From assembly GCA_021733925.1 (NCBI GenBank), contig JAIPJY010000042.1:1-60606 (forward strand): a stretch of DNA of 60,606 nucleotides, given 5' to 3'. How positions within the stretch are numbered: position 1 is the first letter of the stretch; each line of letters starts with the position of its first letter. A program made the translations under genes and the position numbers. This document shows, piece after piece, positions 42,844 through 51,441 of this stretch. This stretch comes from Prosthecobacter sp. (GTDB taxonomy: Bacteria; Verrucomicrobiota; Verrucomicrobiia; Verrucomicrobiales; Verrucomicrobiaceae). The notes under the pieces were generated by a model. That model was given only the letters and a program-made list of their open reading frames with translations, had not been told where the DNA came from and searched no databases.

Positions 42844-45191
42844 TCAAGCTGATGCTGCTCTCAGTCGTCCTGACCATTTCCGGGGGTCCGCAGGCACAGA
42901 CGCCGTCGCGTGACGACCTGAAGAAGCCTCTTTCAGAAGCGGTCGAGAAGGTGCTGGCAGATTTTGTTCAGGCGTGTGTACCGGAAAAGAAGAAACAGCT
43001 CACGGCGCACATGGAGGAGGTGGTCCAAACCATCGACGCTGCGGTCAAACTCTCGCCGGAGGAAAAGCGGGCGTTGCTGGAAGCGTCCGGCAAGGCTGTG
43101 GAGACGACGCTGAAATCCTGGCAGCCGCAGGCTGTGATGATGATGCGCACCTATCTGTCACGCACCTCTGACTCGGCGGCGATCCGGCACATCGGCATGT
43201 GGAAGCCGGATGTGGCAGGCCCCAACGAGCCCATCGAAGACTGGACGCCTCCTGAAGGAGATGCGGCATGGCTTGCCGCCTTGAAGGCAACACTCGGTGA
43301 AGCGCGCTACACCACCTGGCATGAGGTGGATGTGAAGGACAGGCAGCAGGTGGAAAAGAAGATCTCAGACTATCTCGAACGCTGGGTGCGTGAATCACGC
43401 GGTCCGATGAATGAAGACCTGAAGGCCAAAATTGAGCTGATGAAAAAGAAGCTCGAACTCTCAGACGCGCAGGCCACCGCCTTGAACAAGGCGGCCGACA
43501 GCCTGCTGGACCAGCTCAGCAACGCGGAGAAAAAGCGGGCCACCGACATGCTGGTCTCACTGCCGCCCGCAGCCCGTGAGACCATCATGGGCCGCAACTA
43601 CTTCTACATCCGCTTCGATCGTCCACGTGGAGTGGCCTGGGACAAGGCCTGGGACAAGGCAGCGGCTGGTGTGCTGCCTGCAGAACAGACCGCCCAATGG
43701 AGCAAGACTGACAAGGAGGAGCGCAGCAAGGCGGAGTCCGATGTGGCCGACATGATCAAGCCTTCCGAGCAGCAGGCGGAGCAACAGATGGAGATTGCCC
43801 TGGGTGCTGAGATCGATGGCATGGTCATGGCGCTGAATTTAAACAAGGAGCGCCAGAAGGCGCTGGAGCAGCTGTCGAAAGAAGCGATTCAAGAATCACT
43901 GAAGCAGGCGCGCAAAGGCTGGCTGCAGCAGGCAAGGAATTATTCGGTCACGGAGCGCAAGCGCATCCGTGGGAACGTGTATTTTGGCGTCAATGAAGAT
44001 ATGCAGGCCATCAAGCTGCCGATCTGGACCGAAGGGATCAAGAAGCTGCTGACGGAGGAAGAGCGCACGCGCATGGCCACCGAAAACAAGGAGCGTGAGC
44101 AGCGCACCAGCCTGGCGGTCTCACGTGTCTGCCTTGCGGAAATGGACAAGATGCTCGCGCTTTCCCAGGAGCAGCGCACGCAGATGGAACCGTTGCTGAT
44201 GGAGCTGATGAAGCCGCTCATGGATCAGCGTCGTCAGCAATACTGGAGTTACAATGCCACCCAGCTGTTTCAGAACGCAGGCAAATTGAAGGAGGAGATG
44301 GCCCGCGCCATTCTGGACGATGTGCAGTGGAAGCACTGGAAGGAATTGATCGTCTCGAACAGCAGTTCATCGCGCAACAGCATGCCCAACATGAACGGCA
44401 CCTTCCCCGAGGCGCCGGACATGGAGGCGGCGATCTCGCAGCACCTGTACAAAATGTTTGTCGCGGAGCGGAGCAGGACACTGGCGGCGATGATGCCACA
44501 GGTGGAGGAGGCCTCACGCCTGCTGTCGCTTCCCGAACCGTCCGTCGCAAAGCTCACCACAGCAGCGAAGGGAGCGGTGGAGACCAGTCTGGAGTACTGG
44601 CGTCAGTTTACCGAAAACTTCGTGCGTCAGAGCGTGCAGAACGCCACACCCGAGAATCTCCTGCAGACGCTGGCAGGCACTGCGCGCGCGAATTTCAGCC
44701 ACACTGAAACCAAACCGCAAAATACGGAACTGTGGAAAACGGCGCTGCAATCCACATTGAATAACATCCAGCTGAAGAAGCTGCAGCACGTGGCCGATGA
44801 GCGGCACGACTACCGGCTGAAGGCCATGGCGGCGATGTGTACTTCGGAGCTGGACCGCCGCCGCAAACTTTCAGCCGATCAATGCGCCAGAGTCGAAACC
44901 GCCGTCCAGCAGGTGCTGGCCGAATATCTGCCGGACATCGAACGCTACATGTCTGCCCAGTGGTTCTTGCAATACTACTACGCTCTGGTCCCGCTTGCGG
45001 GCGTGGCGGAAAAAGACATGCAGGCCATTCTCACTCCGGAGCAGTGGAAGCTGTGCAAGGAACGCGACCTGCCCGATGCGATGCAGTACTGGGAGGGGAT
45101 CAAGAACAATCACGAACAGCGCAAGAAGCAAGGTGCTCAGGCCAACGGCCCCCAGATCCTTTTCAACGGCGGGCTCATGCTTGATCAATGA
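42840..45191 (+). CDS. Exported helical protein with about four internal repeats
   Basis: The 783-residue protein begins with a signal peptide (MIKLMLLSVVLTISGGPQAQ). The chain is almost entirely charged helix. A unit of the form W-x2-AL-x3-L, then helix, then an L-SxxQ turn and helix recurs: around WLAALKATLGEARYTTW (residue 140), WDKAAAGVLPAEQTAQWSK (about 278), WTEGIKKLLTEEERTRM (about 397) and WKTALQSTLNNIQLKKL (about 635). Family not recognised. It lies between the DUF4175-like gene, which it overlaps by four bases, and the toroid gene. It is probably a periplasmic scaffold for the complex. Confidence 0.82.
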   Translation: MIKLMLLSVVLTISGGPQAQTPSRDDLKKPLSEAVEKVLADFVQACVPEKKKQLTAHMEEVVQTIDAAVKLSPEEKRALLEASGKAVETTLKSWQPQAVMMMRTYLSRTSDSAAIRHIGMWKPDVAGPNEPIEDWTPPEGDAAWLAALKATLGEARYTTWHEVDVKDRQQVEKKISDYLERWVRESRGPMNEDLKAKIELMKKKLELSDAQATALNKAADSLLDQLSNAEKKRATDMLVSLPPAARETIMGRNYFYIRFDRPRGVAWDKAWDKAAAGVLPAEQTAQWSKTDKEERSKAESDVADMIKPSEQQAEQQMEIALGAEIDGMVMALNLNKERQKALEQLSKEAIQESLKQARKGWLQQARNYSVTERKRIRGNVYFGVNEDMQAIKLPIWTEGIKKLLTEEERTRMATENKEREQRTSLAVSRVCLAEMDKMLALSQEQRTQMEPLLMELMKPLMDQRRQQYWSYNATQLFQNAGKLKEEMARAILDDVQWKHWKELIVSNSSSSRNSMPNMNGTFPEAPDMEAAISQHLYKMFVAERSRTLAAMMPQVEEASRLLSLPEPSVAKLTTAAKGAVETSLEYWRQFTENFVRQSVQNATPENLLQTLAGTARANFSHTETKPQNTELWKTALQSTLNNIQLKKLQHVADERHDYRLKAMAAMCTSELDRRRKLSADQCARVETAVQQVLAEYLPDIERYMSAQWFLQYYYALVPLAGVAEKDMQAILTPEQWKLCKERDLPDAMQYWEGIKNNHEQRKKQGAQANGPQILFNGGLMLDQ

Positions 45192-45225
45192 CGAAACCCA
45201 AATGACGAATCACGAACCCTCCATG

Positions 45226-46311
45226 ATGAAGACCGCACCGGCTGCCGCACACGGCGGCGATGCCCAGCCTTGCTTGCACGGATCTTCAGCATTCGGCATT
45301 CTGATTTCGTCATTCCTGCTCTGCTGTGTGCTTTTCACTTCGAATGTCTCCGCGCAGGACCCCTCCCTCCGTTTCGGCAGCGCGATCCCCCAGGAAGTCG
45401 ACACTGTGTATGAGCGCGGTCTGGCGTGGCTGGCCTCCAAGCAGAGCGACGCGGGAGGCTGGCAGGGCGGCCACGATGGCGCCGGCATCGACGGCATCTG
45501 CCTCATGGCCTTTCTCGCGAGTGGTGAAGATCCGAACTTCGGCCGTTACGCGCCCAACATCCGCCGGGCGCTGCGTGCGATCATCCGCAGCCAGGATGCC
45601 TCCAGCGGCTACCTGCCGAACAGCATGTATCATCACGGCTTTGCCATGCTCTCGCTTTCGGAAGCCTATGGCGCGGTGGACGAATCCCTGCTGTGGGAGG
45701 GCGGCAAGCCGGTGCGCACGATCGGGCAGGCGCTTGATCTCGCGATCCGCTGCGCCGGCACCGCGCAAAAGGCAAACCGCTGGGGCGGATGGCGGTACAT
45801 GCCGAACTCGACGGACGCGGACACTTCGGTGACTGGCGCGGTGCTGATGGGACTGCTCGCCGCGCGCAACGCCGGCATGGCAGTCCCCGATGAAATCATC
45901 GACAACGCGCTGACCTACATGAAGCGCAGCACCGGCAAGGATGGCAGCGTGGCCTATGCCGGTGGATTTGGCGGTTTTGGTGAGTCCATGAACCGCAGCG
46001 CCATCGCCACGCTGGTGGCCGCCGTTTCCAAGCACAAGGACAGCGAGGAGTTCAAGGCCACTCTCCAGCACATCACCGAGCGTCTGGAGCACAACGAGGG
46101 CAGCTACAAGGAGTACTTCCGCTACTACATGGCGCAGGCCTTGTTCCAGGGTGACTACGCCTCCTGGCAAAAATGGAATGCCGCCACCGCACGTGTGCTG
46201 GGCGAAACTCAGGCTGCGGACGGCAGCTTTGGCAGTGGTGCGTATGAGACGGGCATGTCGCTGCTGGCCCTGGCTTTAAACTACCGCTTCCTGCCGATCT
46301 ATGAACGCTAA
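45226..46311 (+). CDS. Exported alpha/alpha-toroid (prenyltransferase/squalene-cyclase-like) protein
   Basis: The start could be 45202, 45223 or 45226; I use 45226 (361 residues). The N-terminal hydrophobic stretch (GILISSFLLCCVLFTSNVSA) acts as a signal peptide. The body has repeated QW-like motifs of terpene-cyclase/prenyltransferase folds: GLAWLASKQSDAGGWQGG, AIRRALRAIIRSQDASSGYLP (near 90-115), NRWGGWRYMPNSTDADTSVTG and YMKRSTGKDGSVAYAGG. No catalytic DxDD appears, so it is probably a binding or structural toroid. Such proteins are common in vWA/MoxR operons of Planctomycetes-Verrucomicrobia. Its end overlaps the next gene by 11 bases. Confidence 0.85.
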   Translation: MKTAPAAAHGGDAQPCLHGSSAFGILISSFLLCCVLFTSNVSAQDPSLRFGSAIPQEVDTVYERGLAWLASKQSDAGGWQGGHDGAGIDGICLMAFLASGEDPNFGRYAPNIRRALRAIIRSQDASSGYLPNSMYHHGFAMLSLSEAYGAVDESLLWEGGKPVRTIGQALDLAIRCAGTAQKANRWGGWRYMPNSTDADTSVTGAVLMGLLAARNAGMAVPDEIIDNALTYMKRSTGKDGSVAYAGGFGGFGESMNRSAIATLVAAVSKHKDSEEFKATLQHITERLEHNEGSYKEYFRYYMAQALFQGDYASWQKWNAATARVLGETQAADGSFGSGAYETGMSLLALALNYRFLPIYER

Positions 46312-49300
46312 ACACTTCATCACGGCTCTAGTGTTGTTGGGCGGTGGCAGTCGTGCTTCCGAACTGCACTGGCAGAACGGCGAGTGGGTCGGCGGTCACT
46401 TTGTGGGAGCCGAAGACGGTCATGTGATCTGGCGCACGCCCATGTTCAGAGAGGATTTCCGGGTGAGCATGGACGTGCTCAAGCGCGTGAACCGGTTCAA
46501 GACGGATGCCAAAACAGAGGAGGCGTTCAGCTTTCGTCTCGCCGACGGCAGCCGCCTGTATGGATCGGTCACCGGGCTGGATGCGAAGACATGGAGCGTG
46601 AAATCCGCGCGCTTTGGCAGCATCCAGGTCGTGCGTGATGCGGTGGTGAGCGTGCAGCGTCTGAAAGCCGAAGGCATGCCCCTTCCTGCTCTGGCAGGCA
46701 CCAGCGGCTGGATCGAATCCGGTTCGGAGAGCAGCGCCCCAGCCAAGGAGAAGCTCTGGCGCATGGTGCCGGGAGCGGCTTTGCAGCAGGTGGGCTGGAA
46801 TCACCGAGCCAGTCTTCCCCTCGAATCTCCCGAGCAGGTGGAAATGCAATTCACACTGAGCTCGAGCGTCAGGCCGGAGTTTAAAATCGAACTCAAGGCG
46901 TCCGCTGACGAGCGTGTGATCGTGGAGACCTGGGTGGATGATGTCGTGCTGCAGGGCCGCGTGTTTGAAAGCGTGGAAAAGCTCAGCGATGACATACGGC
47001 GTGTCACGCTGACGCTGTTCTGGAATCGTAAAACCGGCCTGTGCTCGATCTATGGTGCCGATGGCCGGATGCTGGCGCAGACAACCAAGCCGCCGGTGGA
47101 TGCAGCGGAGCCTGCACCTGAAGCGAAGGCCGAAGAAAAAAAACCGGCTGGGCGTGCCGGCGGCGGCGGTCTTTTTGGTGCGCTGATTGGCGTGGTGCAA
47201 GGTGCGGTCCAGGTCCGGGCTGAAGCTGTGGCGCAGGCACAGTCAAACGCAGCCGGCGTCGTTGCAGATGCCAGCCCCACCGGACTAACGCTGTTAAACA
47301 AGGGACCCGATCTGACCCTGGAGACGCTGCGCATCCGAGAATGGGACGGCACACTGCCCGAAGACATCACCAATGTGCGGCCACGCATCGAACTGACTGA
47401 CGGGCGCTACCTCAAAGCGAAAGCCGTGCGCGCCGACGCCACATCTCTGACCGTACGTGCTTTGGATGGCAAGGAGACCAACCTGCCATGGAGCAAGGTG
47501 CTGGCGGTGGAGATGATGCCCGAGATCTCACCGTTTTTCCAAGCCTCGCCGCCGCTCACGGAAATGTGGTTCACGGATGGTGAGTGGGTGAACGGCACGC
47601 TGGTGCAGGTGCGAAATGAAGTGGCCACATTCAAAACCACCTTTTCCGAGGCGCCGGTGAATTTCAAGATCACCACGCTGCATCATCTGGAATTCAAAGG
47701 CTTCGAGACGGAGAAGAAGATCGACCTGGCGATGCTTGACACGCTCACGATCAACAAAAACGTGCTGCACGGCACGCTCGCGGCCGACGGCGAGGCGCAG
47801 CCGCTCTGGAAACCGGTCGGTGCGCTCAAGCCTGTCGCCATGGCGAGCACAGGCGAGATGGAAATCACGCGCGCGGTGACAGGCCAGCCGGCGGGCATGC
47901 GCAGCGAGGCGTTGTTTTACCTTCAGGACGGTGATGTGCTCCCCGGCAAGCTACGGGCCATTGACGCGAAACACGTGGATCTGGAATCCGACGTGGCTGC
48001 GGTCAAGCAACTGCCCGCCGACAAACTCCAGGCCATTCAGTTCGGTGGCGCCTCCTTGAATCTCGACGGATTCGAAGATCCCGGCTGGCAGCGGGTGCGT
48101 GGCAGCACCGAGCAGGTGAAACGCAGTGGCAAGGCGGATCTCACCCTCAACACCGGTGGCTCATGGGGGCATCCTGCGTTCATGCAGGTGAATGAAATCA
48201 ACTTCACGCTGGTCAACAACGGCTTCTCCGCCTTGCGGATGCGTTTGTACTGCGATGGCATCAATCCCGCCGCACCGAGCACCAACCTCTTGTTTGGCCA
48301 CATGGGCAGTGAGGTGTGCTTTGGCCTCGAAGCCAGCAATGACCAGATGGACCGGCAGTTCCGCCTGCGTTCGAACGCATCCATGCCCGTCCGCATCGCC
48401 ATCGCAGAGAACACGCTCGAAGTCTTCTTCAATGGCGTCTCCGCACGCAAAGTCGTCATCACTCCGAAAATGCGCTCAGGCAGCGGCATCATCATCGAGC
48501 CGTTCAGCCTGTGGGGAAATGGCGAGCGCCAGGTGAAGATCAATGCCTTCAGCGCACGCATCGCTCCCGGACGTGTGGCGGTGCCGCTGGTGGATGCGCG
48601 GGCCAAGGAGAATGCGCTCACCGTCCCGCGCTTCCGCAAAGAAGATCCGCCACGGCATGCGCTGCTCGCAGCAAACGGAGATCTGCTGCGTGGCGTGATC
48701 GAAGCGGCCACGGCCAATCATTTTGCCATCCGCTCCGGTATGGAGACGATCCAAGTGCCGCGTGACCGCGTGAAGGCGGCGGTGTGGTTGATCAAACCGG
48801 CAGACGCGGTCAGCGCCGCCTTCGAAGCCCAGGACAAAGAAGGTGTACCTCCTGTCATCACTCACTGGCTGCTGCTGAACAACGGCGGACGCCTAGGCTT
48901 GAAGGTGGATCGTTTCGCCGAAGATGCGGTGTTTGGCACCAGCCCGCTCCTCGGCAACTGCCGCGTGCCGCTGCAGCAGATTTACATGATCAGCACCACC
49001 GCGCCGCCGGACAGCGCCACTATGCTGGCCCTGCATGAGTGGAAGCTGAAATTCGCCCCCGAGCCCGTGCTCCCCGAATCCGGCGGGCAAAGCTCTCCGC
49101 TGCTCAATCAGGACGCGAAACCTTTCAAACTGCCGCTGCTCGCTGGTGACGAGTTTGATCTGGCCCAAGAGAAAGGCAAAGTCATCGTCCTCGACTTCTG
49201 GGCCACCTGGTGCGGCCCCTGCATCAAATCGCTGCCACAGTTGATCGATGAAATGTCGGTCTTTGATTCCAAAAAGGTCCGCTTCATCGGTGTCAACCAG

Positions 49301-49525
49301 GCCGAAGACAAGGAGACGGTGAAAACCTTCCTCGAAACCCGTGGCTGGAAATTCGAAGTCGCCCTGGATTCCAACCAGCGCGTCGGCCAGAGCTTCGGTG
49401 TCGAAGGCATTCCCCACACCGTCATCATCGGCAAGGATGGCAAGGTGGCGTATGTGAAGTCCGGGTATGAACCCAATGGTGCGAAGGAAGCCGCCGAGAT
49501 GGTGAAGAAGCTGCTGGAAAAGTAA
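46301..49525 (+). CDS. Beta-repeat protein with C-terminal TlpA-like thioredoxin domain
   Basis: The 1074-residue exported protein has seven short repeats of the form L-x-N/DG-x2-L/V-x-G-x-V followed by two strands, near residues 21, 76, 363, 421, 538, 785 and 854 (ELHWQNGEWVGG, RLADGSRLYGSV, ELTDGRYLKAK, WFTDGEWVNGTL, YLQDGDVLPGKL, LLAANGDLLRGV, LLLNNGGRLGLK). A LamG-like segment may occupy about 640-760. The last 135 residues are a thioredoxin domain of TlpA/ResA type with WCGPC at 970-974 and the cis-Pro loop GIPHTVII. It probably works in the periplasm as a disulfide reductase or a thiol sensor tied to the operon's complex. A low-complexity Gly-rich stretch lies near residue 290. Last gene of the operon. 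Confidence 0.85.
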   Translation: MNAKHFITALVLLGGGSRASELHWQNGEWVGGHFVGAEDGHVIWRTPMFREDFRVSMDVLKRVNRFKTDAKTEEAFSFRLADGSRLYGSVTGLDAKTWSVKSARFGSIQVVRDAVVSVQRLKAEGMPLPALAGTSGWIESGSESSAPAKEKLWRMVPGAALQQVGWNHRASLPLESPEQVEMQFTLSSSVRPEFKIELKASADERVIVETWVDDVVLQGRVFESVEKLSDDIRRVTLTLFWNRKTGLCSIYGADGRMLAQTTKPPVDAAEPAPEAKAEEKKPAGRAGGGGLFGALIGVVQGAVQVRAEAVAQAQSNAAGVVADASPTGLTLLNKGPDLTLETLRIREWDGTLPEDITNVRPRIELTDGRYLKAKAVRADATSLTVRALDGKETNLPWSKVLAVEMMPEISPFFQASPPLTEMWFTDGEWVNGTLVQVRNEVATFKTTFSEAPVNFKITTLHHLEFKGFETEKKIDLAMLDTLTINKNVLHGTLAADGEAQPLWKPVGALKPVAMASTGEMEITRAVTGQPAGMRSEALFYLQDGDVLPGKLRAIDAKHVDLESDVAAVKQLPADKLQAIQFGGASLNLDGFEDPGWQRVRGSTEQVKRSGKADLTLNTGGSWGHPAFMQVNEINFTLVNNGFSALRMRLYCDGINPAAPSTNLLFGHMGSEVCFGLEASNDQMDRQFRLRSNASMPVRIAIAENTLEVFFNGVSARKVVITPKMRSGSGIIIEPFSLWGNGERQVKINAFSARIAPGRVAVPLVDARAKENALTVPRFRKEDPPRHALLAANGDLLRGVIEAATANHFAIRSGMETIQVPRDRVKAAVWLIKPADAVSAAFEAQDKEGVPPVITHWLLLNNGGRLGLKVDRFAEDAVFGTSPLLGNCRVPLQQIYMISTTAPPDSATMLALHEWKLKFAPEPVLPESGGQSSPLLNQDAKPFKLPLLAGDEFDLAQEKGKVIVLDFWATWCGPCIKSLPQLIDEMSVFDSKKVRFIGVNQAEDKETVKTFLETRGWKFEVALDSNQRVGQSFGVEGIPHTVIIGKDGKVAYVKSGYEPNGAKEAAEMVKKLLEK

Positions 49526-49604
49526 TGTTCGGCGGGGTTCAGCAGAGCCGTCCCGTCTTCCCGCTCGACAAACCATCCCGCCGCCGACATGGGTCGCCCC
49601 ATTG

Positions 49605-49829
49605 ATGAAACGTCCGCACAATTATCTCTCCTGGTGGATCTGGGCCGTGTACGCCTTGCTCGCCGGGATTTCGATCCCGTGGTACTGGTCGGCGGAAGAC
49701 ACCCGCATGGTGCTTGGATTTCCGCTGTGGGCGGTGGTGTCGGTCTTTGGTTCGCTGGCGGTTTCGTGTTTCACGGCCTGGCTGTTTGTGTGCCGGTGGC
49801 CGGATGATGAAGGGGAGGACGAGGCATGA
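49605..49829 (+). CDS. Small membrane protein, partner of sodium:solute symporter
   Basis: A 74-residue protein with two hydrophobic helices (WWIWAVYALLAGISIPWYW and VVSVFGSLAVSCFTAWLFV) and an acidic C-terminus. Its ATGA overlaps the start of the symporter gene. It resembles the small DUF3311/DUF997-type partners of SSS transporters (for example the PanF/YhdT type), though the exact family is uncertain. Confidence 0.8.
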   Translation: MKRPHNYLSWWIWAVYALLAGISIPWYWSAEDTRMVLGFPLWAVVSVFGSLAVSCFTAWLFVCRWPDDEGEDEA

Positions 49830-51349
49830 TCGCTGCAGCAACGGAGACCAATGTCATTCCTTTTGGCGCCGGGGCGCTGGCGTTCATCGGGTTGTATCTG
49901 CTGTCGATGATCGGGATCGGCTGGCTGGGGATGCGGGCCAAGGAGGAGAACTCGCTGCGGGATCACTTCATCGGCGGCTCGGGGGTGGGGTTCTTTGTGC
50001 TGGTGCTGACGTTGTTTGCGACGCAGTACAGCGGGAACACGATCCTGGGATTTTCGGGGAAGGCGTACCGCATCGGTTTTGGGTGGCTGACGTGCGTGCA
50101 TTTCATGACGGCGATCGTGGTGACCTACCTGCTGTTTGCGCCGAAGCTGTTCAAGCTGGCGAAGAAGCACGCGTTCATCACGCCCACCGATTACCTGGCA
50201 CACCGTTTCAATCATCGCGGGCTGAACCTGCTGGCGACGTTGATCATGGTGGCGTCGCTGATGAATTTTTACCTGGCGCAGCTTACGGCGATGGGACGCG
50301 CGGTGGAGGGATTGACGACTCTGGACCCGGAGACGGCATTCCTGTGGGGAGTCGTGGTGCTGGCCGGCATCATGCTGGTGTATGAAAACATGGGCGGCTT
50401 CCGCGCCGTGGCCTGGACGGACATGATTCAGGGCGGCGTACTTGCCCTGGGTTTTCTGGTGCTGCTGGTGCTGATTTTCAAAGAGTATGGAAGCATGGAG
50501 CAGACGACGCGCACGCTGATGCAGATCGCCCCTGAAAAAGTGCTGCCTCCCAAAGCGCCGGAGGTGCGGAGCTGGATCAGCTACATTCTTCTGCTGGGTG
50601 TTGGTGCGGCGCTGTATCCGCAGGCGATCCAGCGCATCTACGCGGCGAGGTCAGCCAGGACGTTGCGCAAAAGCCTGGCGGTGATGGCCTTCATGCCGCT
50701 GTGCACAGCGCTGATCGCCGTGCTGGTGGGAGTGACGGCGGCGGCGCATCTGGCGGGGGAACTTCAGGGGGCAAGCTCCGATGCCGTGCTGGGAGTGATG
50801 CTGCGCCACATCCAGGAGCAGAGCACCTTCGGCTACGCGCTGGTGGTGATTATCTTCGCCGCGATTCTGGGTGCGATCATGTCCACGGCGGATTCCACTC
50901 TGCTTTCGATGTCCAGCATGGTGACGAAGGATTTGTACATGGGCTTTGTGCGGCCAGATGCCAGCCAGGCGTCCCTGACCAGCCTCGGCAAATGGATTTC
51001 GACGCTGTTCGTCATCGTGCTCGCGGCACTGGCGGTGTGGCTGAACAACTCAGGCACCAAACTGACGCTGGTGGAGCTGCTGGAGATGAAGTTCGACATG
51101 CTGCTGCAGCTTGCGCCGGCCTTCATGATCGCGATCCACTGGCAGCGCATGCGCGCAGGGCCGGTGTTTGCAGGCATGCTCTGCGGACTGGTGTTTGCGC
51201 TGCTGTTTTTCTGGGTGCCGGCCAAAGGGGATGGTTTCCTGACATTGCTGAAGAACTCCGGCTTCCACCCCGGCATCTATGGCCTGCTTCTGAACATCAT
51301 CATCTGCGTGACGGGTTCATGGATCGTGAATCTAAGGTCGAAGACATAG
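49826..51349 (+). CDS. Sodium:solute symporter (SSS family)
   Basis: A 507-residue protein with about 13 membrane helices and SSS features: FLGLRAKEENSLRDHFIGGSG-like segment (here GMRAKEENSLRDHFIGGSG), ATQYSGNTILGFSGKAYRIGF, the substrate/sodium region MAFMPLCTALIAVLVGV and AAILGAIMSTADSTLLSMSSM. The transported solute, perhaps a carboxylate or amino acid, is not determined by motifs. Located in the inner membrane and coupled to the small subunit upstream. Confidence 0.93.
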   Translation: MIAAATETNVIPFGAGALAFIGLYLLSMIGIGWLGMRAKEENSLRDHFIGGSGVGFFVLVLTLFATQYSGNTILGFSGKAYRIGFGWLTCVHFMTAIVVTYLLFAPKLFKLAKKHAFITPTDYLAHRFNHRGLNLLATLIMVASLMNFYLAQLTAMGRAVEGLTTLDPETAFLWGVVVLAGIMLVYENMGGFRAVAWTDMIQGGVLALGFLVLLVLIFKEYGSMEQTTRTLMQIAPEKVLPPKAPEVRSWISYILLLGVGAALYPQAIQRIYAARSARTLRKSLAVMAFMPLCTALIAVLVGVTAAAHLAGELQGASSDAVLGVMLRHIQEQSTFGYALVVIIFAAILGAIMSTADSTLLSMSSMVTKDLYMGFVRPDASQASLTSLGKWISTLFVIVLAALAVWLNNSGTKLTLVELLEMKFDMLLQLAPAFMIAIHWQRMRAGPVFAGMLCGLVFALLFFWVPAKGDGFLTLLKNSGFHPGIYGLLLNIIICVTGSWIVNLRSKT

Positions 51350-51351
51350 AA

Positions 51352-51429
51352 CAGGCGCGACCCCCATGAAAAGATCGCGCCTGCGTTGGTTTCAAACTGC
51401 TTGAGGCACTTCCCGCCGTCGGCGGGAAG
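51352..51429. terminator. Two hairpins between convergent genes
   Basis: CAGGCGCGA (51352-51360) pairs with TCGCGCCTG (51375-51383), and CTTCCCGCC (51409-51417) with GGCGGGAAG (51421-51429). They separate the convergent symporter and autotransporter genes and probably end both transcripts. Neither has a good T tract. Confidence 0.55.
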
Positions 51430-51441
51430 GCCCCAAAGCGG

